From positions 166,250 to 230,249 of the forward strand of contig JH720356.1 in assembly GCA_000231825.2 (NCBI GenBank): DNA of 64,000 bases, written 5' to 3'. Within the stretch, counting starts at the first letter, position 1; the number at the start of each line of letters is the position of its first letter. Below the pieces are notes generated by a model. It had not been told where the DNA came from. It saw nothing but the letters and a program-made list of their open reading frames with translations, and made no database searches. Positions 23,301 through 36,900 of the stretch are shown here, in pieces. Source of the stretch: Tetrahymena elliotti 4EA (taxonomy: Eukaryota; Ciliophora; Oligohymenophorea; Hymenostomatida; Tetrahymenidae). A program made the translations under genes and the position numbers.

Positions 23301-24421
23301 TACTCGAGATTAAGTTAGATAAACTTACACGAGAAGAAAAAAAGCAAGCATTAAAGCTATTACATGCCTTAAAAAGATTTAGAGAGCAGGTAATAATAAT
23401 TATGATTTCATTAACTATATTAAAAAATCATTAAAATTTAGTGAGTGGCATCTTGGAGGATACCCTAATTCAAGGTATTTTGTCTGAGGATTACAGTTCT
23501 GATTTATAATTTGATGAAGATGAATTTGATAAAAAGATATATTACGATAGTATTTTACTTTCTTTAGAATTCTCAGAGCAAGAAAAAGAAAACAACCTTT
23601 AAAATAATTTAAATAAGAGACCTCCCTCTTAAATACATGTATCTAATTTACCTATGACTCCTGATAGAAGGACCAGTTCTAAACAAAATGTTAAGAACGG
23701 ATCAATGGTAATTTAATTTAGTCAGCATTTATTTTAAATATATTTTTAATAGATTGCAAGTGTTGAAGAGGATATTGAATAAGGTTTAAATTCTAATATG
23801 AATAATGAAATTGTTTTTTCTTAGTCTTCAATCAATAACAAAATATTGCTTAGATCAAAAACTAACCCTAAAGAAGAGAAAAATAGCCCAAAACATAGGC
23901 CAAGTAAAGGAAAGGTAGTTTCTATTTAAAAAGCTGATTCTTTAACAAATCAAGGAGGATCAAGATATAGTAGATCCCATTTCCACCAACCTGTTACTTT
24001 GTCTTCGATTTCTCATAAATCATCTAAAGAAAGAGATGAAATTCCTTACTTTTTATCAAGAGATGATTTAAGTGAAAAAGTATTTAACTTTGCAGCATAT
24101 TACCCTGATAGTAATGCAAAAAGTATTATTGATAGTATTAACAAAAGTATAAAGCTAAATAGTAAAAATGAAATTATTTTTAAGTAAGGGTCTTTAAGCA
24201 GTTAAAACTTTGATTTTCCTAATTAAATAAGCTAAATATAAAACTAAGCAATTGGAAAATAATTATCTTTCTATTCAGTTCCAAATTATGGTCAATCTAT
24301 TCAAAACTATTAGATAGCCCAAAGAGAGCATCAAGAAAAAGTGCATCGTAAATTAATTGATCAAATAAATAACAATAATTTCATAAGCTATTTAGATAAT
24401 GAAGAGTTGTTTTTCAACTGA
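20343..24421 (+). CDS. Cyclic-nucleotide-binding, six-TM channel-like protein
   Basis: The model is join(20343..20546,20651..22931,22994..23389,23442..23707,23753..24421), about 1271 aa, with TGA at 24419-24421. Residues 1-390 are Asn/Gln/Ser-rich and disordered. Residues about 395-690 carry hydrophobic segments consistent with an S1-S6 voltage-gated-like core (VSIMIISLNYFCLVDYL; the last is HIFIGVFYIHMFQSFF). A C-linker follows (LPRTFKSQIEEQFEDLLFSQ), then a cyclic-nucleotide-binding domain from about 770. Its core is FFPDEQIITEG, LYFIIEGEAKVF and the phosphate cassette YFGEIGFLTGQPRKASVKS. The segment between S5 and S6 (NKVIENTFCLYTQLESDYQ) has no GYG-type filter. A long basic and acidic tail completes it. 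Family knowledge suggests a CNG/HCN/EAG relative. Whether it conducts is unknown. The 45-nt intron at 23708 is in-frame and TGA-free, so it could be retained. Confidence 0.85.
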
Positions 24422-24895
24422 ACTTAAATTATCAAAATAAGTAATTTATTATGATATTCTCATTTTTAAGAAAAAATATTAATAATAATATTTAGAAAAA
24501 AAATAAATAAAACAATTTGAATTTTTTATTTTGTTTATTATTAAATTAATAATTTAATTTATTATATTATTTTGAAGTACATAAATTAAATATATTCTAA
24601 TTTATTTTGTAAAGAGAGAAATTGATTTTAATTATTATTTATTGAAATGCATAAATTAAATAAGCACAAAATACTTGTTTAAATTGTATTTAACTTATTT
24701 GTTTTTCAACCGAGCTTAAATTAAATCATCAAAATAAATAAATTAATTATTTTTATGAATTAATTCTTTTATTTTGAAGCTCATAAATCAAATCTTTTAT
24801 AATTTATTTTGTTTAAAGAAAAATTGAATTAATTTATTATAATTTATTGAAATGTATTAATTAAATAAATACAAAATACTTGTTAAAATTTAATT
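24404..24895. repeat. Imperfect tandem duplication spanning the end of the CNBD gene
   Basis: Two diverged copies lie head to tail. Copy 1 starts in the last codons of the CNBD gene (GTTTTTCAACTGAAC at 24409). Copy 2 repeats it at 24701 (GTTTTTCAACCGAGC). Both continue with ATCAAAATAA, then TTTTGAAG..CATAAAT (24570 and 24772), TAATTTATTTTGT, ATTTATTGAAATG and ACAAAATACTTGTT (24666 and 24871). Copy 1 is about 90 bp longer because of an extra AT stretch. Copy 2 has lost the stop codon sequence (CAACCGAG). Confidence 0.7.
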
Positions 24896-24972
24896 TAATT
24901 TATTTAATTTTTTTAATTACTTTTCTTTTATTTATGAAAAAATGTATTTTACTCAAAATTTGTTTTTATTTC

Positions 24973-27900
24973 TCAATCATTAAGTTAAGAAAGAAGTGCA
25001 ACGCCTCTTTTGACCCAATGAGATTCTTACTTAAGTGTAGGCATATCTATTGCTATAACCTTTATTATTAAACAAATTGATTAATATAACATTTTATCTT
25101 TTAATTTAAATTACGAAGTTTGTAGAGTGACCAGTTGTTGAAAGAGTACCCTTTCTCTCAGAAGTTTTATATAAGGGGCATTTGAAATTCATGAAAGTCA
25201 TGGATTCAGGCTTCTTTTCTACAGTTGGGATGAACCAAATCTAGATTGAATAAATTAATATTAAAATCTACAAAAAAATTAAAAAATATTTACAATAGGC
25301 ATGTCGTAATATATAACTTTGGGTTCTTATTCATCCAAATGGTGTTTTTCATAATTCCATCTTGCGCCTATAATAAATAAATATTTAATTTTCATTTTAT
25401 TTTTTAAAAGTAAAAATTACCTTCAATATATAATCCTTAGCAATAAACACCTCTATCAGGAACTACCTCAGATCCTGCTTTACTGTCAATAATTTCAAAG
25501 TCAAAATCAATGATATCTATTGGGATGGTTTTTTAACGAGCATAGTTTTATCTTATACCAGTGAAGAAACTCTATGTGAAATAGAAACCACTTAACCAGA
25601 ATATTTTTGGAGTTCCATTTCTTATCCAATCAGAGAACATTTCAACTCTCTTTATAAGATCTTTATGATAGCTCATTAAGGGCTTTAGAGAAGGATAGCT
25701 TTTTTGAGCCCAGCTCTAAGGAATTAAGTTGTTTAATAGACATTCAGAAACATTATCCAAAACGTTTGTCATTACCTTGAAACCTTATAGTGCTAATATT
25801 AAATCTTTTAAGCTTTCACGAATAATATTTAAAAGATTGTTATAACGAAGAACTTCTTGAATAAGTACAGTGTTCATAGATTCAAGATAATTTATTTTAA
25901 ATTTCTCGCTAACTAAATTGATGTTAAAGTTTGTAGGAAGTGTATCAAGTAATTCATTAGCTCTATAATTTTAAATAAAAATATAAATTAAAAATAATTT
26001 TCAAGCTAATTAGAGTACCTTTCTAGAATTTATTTATTAATATCTTCACCCTATATTTTGCCAGTTGATGATTAAACTGAAATTAAACTATTTAAGATAA
26101 AAGTTCCTTCAAATTTAGCAGAAGTAATTGCTGCATTTTGATGCAATCCAAATAGCTCAGGATCATTAAGATCTGGTAAATTATTAATAAAGTCTATAGC
26201 ATTATCTAATGTTTCGATTTCTTGTATTTGTAATGGAATATAATATGACTCAACAGATGTAAATCTATAATCATCGTCAAGTACAGATTGATTATAGAAA
26301 TCATTTAGCAAAGAGCTCAAGACTCTTCTATCCCAATCATCAGTTACTTTACCTCCATAGTAGCATTCACCTGTTAAGTATATTAATGCCTTGAAAGGAA
26401 TATCTTCATAATCATTTAACATAGATTTGAGTTATCTCATTGAGATACGGAAATCAGATGCGTTGAAGTCATAATAAATATTCCAACCAATAGGTCCATA
26501 TCTTCTTCTTTCTCTAATAATTGAGTGGAAGAATGTTAAACTCATGAATAGTTTACGCCACTCATCCATCTTTTCACATTCAGAGAAGTATTTAATTTCT
26601 TCTTTAGTTGAGTTTTGATTTGAGTACAGTTATTACACATTGGCTTTTACTCCTTTAGGTGGGTCTTTTGTCATTTTTATACCTTCCTATAATAGATTTC
26701 TAGGGAACTAATCTGAAGACATAGAAGTGAGCCACAATCTAAAATCTGGACTCAAAGTTCTATCTTTATCTGTATTTATTTTTTAAATAAGTTATAAACA
26801 AAAATGCTTAAAATTTTAAAATTATACCTTTCTTATTAGAATTTAAAGAAATTTCCTCAACAATTTCTTCCAAACGAGGTAGCCAGCTAACTGCTAAATG
26901 ACAATTTTAAAGTAAGCACCATTAACCTGCATGCATGGCTTCTCTAATATTTGTTTCAGCAAAATCTCCTTAGCCTTTACCTAGAGAAACAAAGGTAATA
27001 TATTTAGCTTTTTCTTATGCATATTTTTTTAAATCTTCTTATGGATCATCACCTTTTAAATTAAACCATTTTTAATTGGTATTTATACAAAATTATGATG
27101 AATACCTGGTGAAAGAATAAATATTAAAGGAATATGAGCAGCAGATTCAATAAAGCAATCATTTAAAGTAATTATAAGGTTGCTAACATAATGAGAACCC
27201 ATTTCCTAAGATATGAAAGTTCTAATCTATTCTACAAATAAATCAGGTCTGATGACACGAGTCAGCACCAAGCGAGAGAAATTAGAGAGAGTTTTTACAT
27301 ATTGAGGGGAATCAGCAATATTGATTGTTCCCATATTGTCAATATAATTTATGAAGCTATCAACATTTTACATAATATCTGATGCTATGTTTTAGTGATT
27401 TTTTATATTATTTAAGTGGAGAATTGATTCCCACATTTTTTCAGAAAAGTACTCAGGTCTCGGATTAGGATATTAAGATACATGAATTATTTTGCTTGAA
27501 AGACCACTTAAAAGGAGTTTCATTTCATCTGCATCATAAGGACTGTACACTTAGTTACATGTGAGTGTAAGCATCAAAGAAAATAATAACTTGTGCTTTA
27601 CAAAAATGGATCTTTACATTTCAAAAAAGATACATTTTTTTAAGCTATCTATCAGATTCTTTACTCTGACTTCGATCTTTTTTGGTGTTGGCTTTTTAAA
27701 TTAATTTTAATTTAAAAAATAAGAAAACACTAAAAATAATATTTAAAAAGATGAGCAAGTTTTCTAAGAAAAAAATTACCTTTTCTGCAAGTTTAATTGA
27801 TTTTTTATAAACTCTAACAAAGAATTCTAAAGAGAACTGATACATAGGATCAAGATTACCTAATTAAAGTATAGAAAAGTAAATAGCAGATGCCATAGAA

Positions 27901-30900
27901 GCAACTATTTAATATTGTTATCTCATTGTAACAATACGTTATTCAGTACTTTTAGACTCCAATACTCTTTACTAGATTTCTTCTGAAGTCTTCTTTGAAA
28001 TTTTGAGTTGCTCAATAAGCTCTTCAGATTCTAAAATTTTATTTCCAGGAGTTTCTTTTAATATCTTTAATATGTTCTTTTCTATTTCAGCTGATTTTAC
28101 TTTGTTTTCAGCGGATTCTTCCATTAAACGTATTTTTTCTTCTTCTAAATTAGGATCTTCTTCACGAGCAATAATTGAAAGCATTTAATCACTCATAGCT
28201 TCAGGTGTGATAGTAAAGTTGAGAAGAGTTACTTTAGTAAGTGTTTCTGGTGTATAGTGAGGGTTAGGTAAAGTGCAAATCAAATAAAGACGGAAGTTCG
28301 AATTGTATTCTATAGGTTATGCTCCAATTTGAATAATTTTTTTACCTGCCTAAATTGAAATATTGCTTTTTATTAAAAGAGAATCGAAAATGGGATCGAG
28401 TGTTTCACCAACTCCTAGAACCATTAGAGCTTTTCCTCCCATAATTGCCTAAAAATATAAATCAATCATTAATTATTGAATTATTAAATAATATTTTTAA
28501 ATTACTTATTCTATAGTTTTTTCCATGTATTTTCCTGGCTTGAGAGAAACAAAATTCTTTTCATCAACTTTGGTTTCAATTCTTTTAATAAATCTTGTAG
28601 CTTAGCTCTAAGGATCAATTATGAGTGGCCAACTTTTTTTGTTAATTTGGTAAAAAATTATTGTCAAGTTACTAATAACTTAATTAGTTTTATTTACTTT
28701 TCAGTGTTATACATAGTGATGGCGTTTTCTTTTGAAACATCATCTAGAGGTAAACCATGAATAATCCAATCTTATATTACTAAAGGGTCTCCCATTCTTT
28801 CAACAAGTGAGAAGTTAGAGCTGCAAACAATATTTTACTCACGAACTGAAGGAATCCATTTTTCAAAAATAATTTTCTTTCTGTAAGCACCTGTAAAAGC
28901 ACCCAAATAGCTGATGCTACCAACAGCTAATAATATATCACCTAATAAATTTTCAATTTATTCTCCAAGTTATTTAGAGTTTTCTGACCAACGAATTTTT
29001 TCACCAGCTAAACCCTCAGTTAAATGTAAAGCACGTTTAAGTTTTAATTCGCAATCATTCTTCTCTGCAATAAGCTTCTATTTCTACATATTAGCAGCAT
29101 TGAACTTATCCTTTAAAGCTTAGCATTTTGCTTCAACTGCTGCTAAAATTTATCTCTTCTTTTATAACTCACTGTTGGCTTCCTATTTTATTGAAAGTAA
29201 AAATATTAAATAATATTCCATCTATATTAATATTGTACATCTAATTTTTTCTAAGCCTCTGCTAAGTTTTATCTTAAGGGGAGAATTGATTTGTAGACAA
29301 AGTGATATTCAAAAATAGCTCTAGCCCACTTACAAAGACCTTCTGCTGCTTTACAAGCTTTTGCAATTACATTTGGTTTGAAATTTGGATTCTTTTTTAG
29401 GAATACTTCAAGTTTAGCTATTATTTATTCAGGTATGTTATCCTTTTCATATTTTTCAAGTCTTTTCAAAAAATCATTCGGGTAAGATAAAAGTTTTTTG
29501 GCATCATCCCAATAATCTATTTCTCCAGGTTTATCTTAACTCTTTTTACCTTTTTAGTTATTTAAGATACAAACAGCATCCATAGTCATTTTAATTAATA
29601 CAGGAGGTTTTGAATATGTTTTCATTTCAATAAAATCTTCAGCTTTCAAAGTTTTTAATGCAGCAAGAGCTTCTAATAGCATTGGTTCAGCACTTGATAA
29701 TTTCTAATTACATTAATCCTTGATATTTTTAGCTACATCTGCTTTCTCTGCAGTCTAAATCTCATCAAGTTGTACCATTTCTCTTTATTTATCAGCTTCA
29801 AGAGTTTCTTATTCAACCTATTATTATTTTATTTTCATTTAAACTAATTTTTTAAATTTTAAAACAAATTTACTTATTTCATGATTTCTTCTGTTTCCTA
29901 TGTTTGTTTCTCTAAAATAGGCTGGATTTTTTCAAGTTAAGCTTTCATGTTGTTAACTTCTAAGGAGCATTCGTTTAATTTTTCAACACCATTAGAGTAT
30001 ATTTCCCTTTGTGAAATAAGTTCATCAAGCTATATATTGAGAGAAATTATGATATAAACTTCTTAAATAATAAAAATTTTTTACTTTTTTCTGGTAGACA
30101 TTCTTAAAATTGCTTAAGAGTTTCATGTAAGAAATAGGTGTAACATAATAGTGTTTTCCAGTTTCTTGAAGATATACTTAAGACATTTTAGTAACCGATT
30201 GATGGAATGATAAGCAGATTTCAGATATACTTTCTGTTGTTTTTGATTCTAAGTGTAGTTCTTCAGCATCTTTTAATATTGTATTCATAGCAACTTCTTA
30301 CAATGCACTTCTTGACCAAGGCTAAACCCAGATTGGCGAAGTACAAGAAACAAGAGAAGGGAAGTTTCTTAGTCTTTACCTTAACTTTTCTCCAATAGGA
30401 GAAAGACAAAGAACTATGTGAAGATTTTATTTACATTTATTAACAAAATATTCCCAAAGTTAAAGTTAATTCAAACTTAACTTATTTTTTTCAGTATAAT
30501 CTTTTAATTCACTTAACAAATTTTCCTATTTGAATAAAAAAATTCAGATAAAAATAATTATTGATTCATAAAAAATATTCAACCTTGTCTTCTGGAGGGT
30601 ATAGATTAGGAATTTCACCAATATTTAATAAGTTATTTATATCTTCTAAGAATCTTTCATCAATAATTTGAGAATCTGAAATTAAGAATACTCCATTACT
30701 ATCTTTAATAACCAGTTCTTTAAGCATATACCTAATAAATTCAAGCCAATTATCTTTTCCGAAGTCTTTATCAACTTCTACTTCATATATATTGTATGCT
30801 TGAATATAAGTTGCTAAACGAGTTAATGTATGGCTTCCTGCTCCTCCTAATCCAATCAATAACCCATGACTGAAAGGATTAGAAATGATTCTGCTTATTT

Positions 30901-33900
30901 TACAGAGCATGCTAATAGCATCATCAAACAATATAATATTAATTTTCTTCTTCATTTACTCATTGTAATCATCTATATAGTTAAGTGCAGCTTTTCTCAC
31001 TTTTTCTTTCTCTTCTACTTCATGATAAATGTTATTATCTAAGAAATTGCAAAAAACTGGGAAGCTTCTTCTTTAACGGCCTAATTCTACAGGGTTACCA
31101 GCTTCATCATATTCAATAACGGGTTATGACAACAAAACTTCTGGGTATAAAATATCTTATATGCTTTAAAAAATAAAAAATAAGAACTAAATTAAATAAT
31201 TAAATTAAAATTATTTTACTTCATAGAAAAGCTTTCCATAGCAACAGTGTCAAGTATTTTTTAGAATATTCCTTTATCAACATCATCAACTAATCTATCA
31301 CTATAAATACAGAAACTTTCGTGTGCCCACAAACGAAGGAGCTTTGCTTTATTATCAAAAGTAGCTTCATATTAACTTGAAGGAACGCTAAGTAATCCCT
31401 AAACTACTTTCATCAAATCTCTCAAGTTAAAAATGTAATGAGACTTCTTGGGTAAAGGCAAGAAAGTTGATGAGATTTGTTTATGAACTTAGATGACAAT
31501 ATTTTTAAAGTTTTTAATCAAGAATTTAACCTTATCAATATAACTTTCAAATCCCCAGTCAAGAATTTTCTCTACCATGTAACTCAAAGTAGTTTCCTCC
31601 ATTTCATTTAAGTAAACCAAATTGAAATTTCTAAGAAGTCTCTATGACAAAGCTGGTCTTCCAACACCCATAGCAGCAGTAAAGTGTATATCAACCTAAA
31701 AAAAAGTAAAAAAAAAATGTATACTTCATAAATTATTTTCTATTAATTATATATTTACTATCTTGTTAAATTCAAGAGTCTTTCTATCATACCAGCCTCC
31801 GAAACCGAACCATTATCTTACTAATTCTAAAGGAGGTTAAGCTCCATACTTTTCTTTATTTGGCATATTTAAATCATCAATAAATATAATATTTGTTCTT
31901 CCTATCAAAGGACCATATACTCCTTTTCTTCTCTTTTGCTTTTCTAACTTACTTTCAAGGATATCTTAAACTTAATTACAATTAGTATTTGCACTAAAAG
32001 CTGTGATTGTTGTAATGTAATTTTCTCCCAAATCATTCAAGAGGAACTTTTTCATGATAGAAGTTTTGCCAGTACCTAATATGAAAAAGCATATTTTTTA
32101 TTTTTAATTAAAATATAAAAAAGTTATTTACCCGTCTTACCAAGGAAAAGAGTTGGGAATTAATGTATGGTCAAAACATTTAATATATAATGATGTCTAA
32201 TACTATCTGATGTGGGAATAAAAATATCATGGAACTCAGTTTCTCTAGGGACTCTATATTCTACATTTCCTTTCCACATGTTCCAATTCTTTTTATCATA
32301 GTCATAGTTTATTTCAAAAATATTATTATCTTAAGGAGGGAATCCACTGCTAGAAATTTATTTCATATCAGCTGATTCTTTTAATTTGCCTATCAGTTCA
32401 AACATCTTTTTACTAAATTTGTCTCTGTCATTTTAATTTTCTATGACACAACCACAGCTCCATACAACAGCCATGATAAATGAACCTAAAATTTCAGCTC
32501 TATCCTTATCGTTAAGTTAAACCTAAAAAATGAAATTAAAAATATGTGATTTCAAAAATTTTTATTTTACATTCTTCTTCTTTTTAACTTCAGTTGGTAA
32601 ATCTTTTCCTTCTAGTTTAGCAGCTGCTATTCTAGCTTCTTCTCTTTCTTTTTCTAATTCTAAATCTTATAATATCTATTGCTTTGTTTTATTTTTAAGT
32701 AAATAGCTCTCAAAAAGCTTGAAACAGTTAGTAGCAAGCCACTAATCACTACAATTGGTAACTAATTTGCATTATCCTGACTGTAAGACAAAATCAAGAA
32801 TAGGTTTGAGAATTAATTTAATTAACCCTTAGAAAATATCTAAATGCTCATAAGTTTTAAGAAAATCAGAAAGGTTACAGAACCATGGATCGAATAATGG
32901 CTCCCAACCTAAATCCTTTGATTCTAAATAGACCATACCACATCTTGATACTGTAGCAGGGGAAGCTTCAAGAAGGTCTTCTACCTCGAAAATAATACTC
33001 ATTTATTCAGTCAACTTAATTGTCTCACCATTTGACAGACAAAGTTTTTTGTTATCATCCAAGCTTTTCATAATAAATTTGATTTAAATGATAAAAAAGA
33101 TTATTTATTAGTTTATTTATTACACTGTGTTCATATTTTCTATCCATAATGCATCAACTGGTCCATCAAATAAAACCCATTAAAGGTTTTGATTCTTTTC
33201 TTCTTGGCATTCTCTAAAAATAATAGCAGTAATACCATTGTGCCATTCTCCAGAAGCTTCTTCTACATCGCCATAAAGTAATCTGCTTGTAACTGATTTA
33301 GGGTTAATAGGATGTATCCTAACTTTTTAATATTCTAATTTATCTTTCATATGAATCAAAGGATTGCTTGGTATAGTAATTTGAGTCTACAATAAAGAAT
33401 ATCTTCTTGAGTCTTTTCTCTCTAAAATAATTGAGTTTCTTCCTTACTGTGTGAAAGACTAACGATGAAGTAAGGAATTTCTATTTTATGATTAATGAGA
33501 AGCTTAGGTGTTCATAACATTTTTAGGAGAACCTGCATTAGCAATTGAAGTATTCAAGTCAACTGCTTATTCTTCATTTTCTTCATCTATCTAGTCTAAA
33601 CTAATTCTTCCTTCTGATTCATTTTCTTCTCTCCATTTCTGATATTATATTTTCAAGCTTTTTCTTTCAATAGAAGAAGCAAGAGTGTTGAGAATTCTTT
33701 TCATTATTAGATAAAATTAACAATTGAACTATTTTATTTGCTAGAATATTTTTTTACGTGCTTTTTCCAGAATTCGTACTTCCGACAACCATCAAACCAT
33801 GTCTTACTTGAATTGTTTCATAAAGCTCTATAATCTTTCTATGGAATCTCTAAATAATTAAATTAATATTTATTATTTTATTTAATCTAAGTTAATTACC

Positions 33901-36900
33901 TCTTTAAGAAGAAGGTGCTTCTCTTTAACTATTTCTTTAATGGCTTCATCTAGCTCACCATAGTCAGCTTCCTCTGGCTTTACATCAGGGAAGAGATCTG
34001 AAATAATTGCATTGAAAAGAGGAACATCTTTAGATGTAAACTTGGGTAAGTTACAGTCACTAATAGCTCTCAAGATTAACAAACTTTCATTTTTTTCTGG
34101 GAATGTTCTCTTAAGAGCACCTGCAGCTAAAATAATAGCCTTTACTGCTCTCATACCAAAATCATAGTGACTTTATGTAGATAATTGCTCACTAGCTAGC
34201 TTTAAAGATGAAGTAATCTTTATAGATAAATCTCTAGCATTAACAAAACCATAAGAATATAATGAAATTTCAGTAATCATGGCATAATTAGGAATCATCA
34301 TTGCTACTGGTCTAAATAAGGCTTTAAGATTATCAGGAAGTTCACTACGCCCTTAATAACCTGGATTCATAGTAATGAAGACTGCACAACTAATATCTAA
34401 TGGTATCATAATTCCTCTATTTTAATAATTGAGATTTAAAATATTTGTAAAATTAAAAATAAAATGAAATACTCAAATAAGAAAGAAGTTTAAGCATATT
34501 TAGAGGTACTTTATTTGAAAATAGCAGTTTAAATTGTCAATATTTATTATGCAATAACTGAAAGTACTTCAAGTTCAATACGATTAAATTCATCAAAGCA
34601 TGCCCAAGAACCACAACTACAAAGTCCTTTGAAGAATTTACCCATAGCAGTATAATCGAGTGCATCAGAGCAATTAAATACAACACAATGTTTTGCTATA
34701 GCTTTTGCTAAATCCTTAGTTGTTTCTGTCTTACCTGTACCTGCAGGACCTTCTGGAGCACCTCCTAGATTTTATTGTAAAGCTGACATAAGTGTCCTAT
34801 AGCATCTATCTGTTAAAGGTGTTATGACTAGTCTACCTTAGTTACCAAGATATTCATAACCATACTTTCTAGTAGTGTTAACCATTTTTACTTCAAGGTT
34901 ATCTTTTTTATGAATAAATTATGAATATTGATTTAGTAATAAAGGAAAATAAAAAAACCTTTCTCAAGATAATATCTCATCTGTGCTAACCATTCGAATT
35001 CATTTGGATCTTTTACAGCCTAATCTATCATTTGCTTTACTACATCCTTGGCATGTACTTCAATAACGACCAAAACTCCTAAAGTTATTCTGTTAATTTT
35101 AGAAATATCACCTCTAACTAACTCAACAATTTCTAATAAAAGTCCATTTAACTTGTTGTAGTAAATAGTTAAAGAGTTAGCATCAACAGGCATCTACATA
35201 ATTGCTTCAGTAACATTTTATGTCCAAATAGCTTGATCTGCTGTTACAATCAACTGAGAAGGCCAGTCAAATAACCAATTTTTACGAGGTTTTTAAGCAA
35301 AATCTTATAAAGTTGAAATAAACATTTCCTACAAAGTGGTCTTCATACTTTTTTCTATTTCAAAGAGCCACTCTTCAACGCCTCTAGGGTTTTAATCTTT
35401 GTCAAGAGGATTTATTTCTTTATTGAATTTGATAGCTTCACCTTCTAATGAGTTCATATGAGTAATCATAGCATTATCTTAGAAGGTGAGGTTTTCAATA
35501 CCTTCAAAACACTTTGGCATATGACGTTATACTGCACGAGGTTCTCTTGTTTAAGCAAGAATAGAAAGAAGTTCATCATTTGATAAGAAATAAAAACGAG
35601 GGAAAGCAGCTCTCTTTTTATTTAAAAATTCATTGAGACCCTTAATAACTTATTCCAATTGATCAATCATGTTTAAAAATGTTTCTTTTAGTCTGCTGGT
35701 AAAGCAAGCCTCCATAACAGCTATTTAATTTAAATAAATATTAAAGCATAAGAAATAATAAAATAATATTTACTAGGTTGTATTTGAGAAGTTTGCATGA
35801 TGGATCTCCAATTCTTATCTACATATGAATACTTCATACCTTCTTTTTACATAGCTGAAATAATATCTTCAGAGTAGAAAATAGGTTAGAGGTATGTCCA
35901 CATCTTTTATACTTTACACCAAGCTTCAATAGTTTCTTGTAATCTAAAGAGTGTATTTCTCCAGTTGAAAACCTAAAAAAATCAGAAAATTTCTTATAAA
36001 AACTTCCAAATTTAGAATAAAATTTACATCATTTTCTAAGAATTTAATGTAAGGAGATGATGCAATACTTAAGATCTTAGCAATATCTTCATCCAATTTA
36101 TCCATAATTGGCTCAACACCTTTAAGAATGACAGTACCTGAGTCTTTAAATGGTGCAAATTCTAATTTAATAGGTTTCCATTCTTACTTCATCTTAAAGA
36201 GAATCTTTTCGAAACCCTTTTCTTTTGATGCAATTTCTGAAATATCTCTGATTTCATCCTTAATAAGCAGAATATTATTTTACAATAATTATTCTAAAGA
36301 ATAATTTGAATCATCTTCAAACTTAACTTTTATCTTTTTATCTTCTTCTTGACATGTTTAATTATAGTCTTTAATAAGCTCGTTAATCTTTTGCCAATGT
36401 CTTTTCATAAGAGATGAACTTCTTAAATCATTGATTATAGGTAAGTATGGTTTAAATGATTCGTATTTTTGTTTAACCTTTTAAGTGGTAAGCTTGATAT
36501 CAGCTATTGTTTTGAAGGCACCTTTTTCCATTTTATTTAATTCGTTCCATCCATCTAAAATAAAACTAGTAATCTCATCTTTGTCTACCTAACTCAATAA
36601 ACCCTACATAGTATTTTGTACCTTGAATGAAAAGTCCTTACTTAATTACCAAACTCTATTGTAAGGTTAGAACTATTTAAATATTTTGTCAACATCTGAA
36701 TAATCTGTAAGCTTGAGTTTTAAGATAGTTTCTCTTTTGTTAATAATATCACTTTATTGTATAGCCTTTTTTTAAAAACATAAACAATAAAAACAATTTT
36801 GGGATAAAGTTTATAAAATTTTACAGCATTAATGCGATCACCAAGGTCTGCAAACTTGTAACTAACTTCATCAGTTTTTTCAATATCATTTTCTTTCATT

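Noticed and set aside
28003..29123. Plus-strand ORFs inside the dynein gene
   Set aside because: The minus strand encodes clear dynein AAA5 and stalk sequence here, so the plus-strand frames are shadows.
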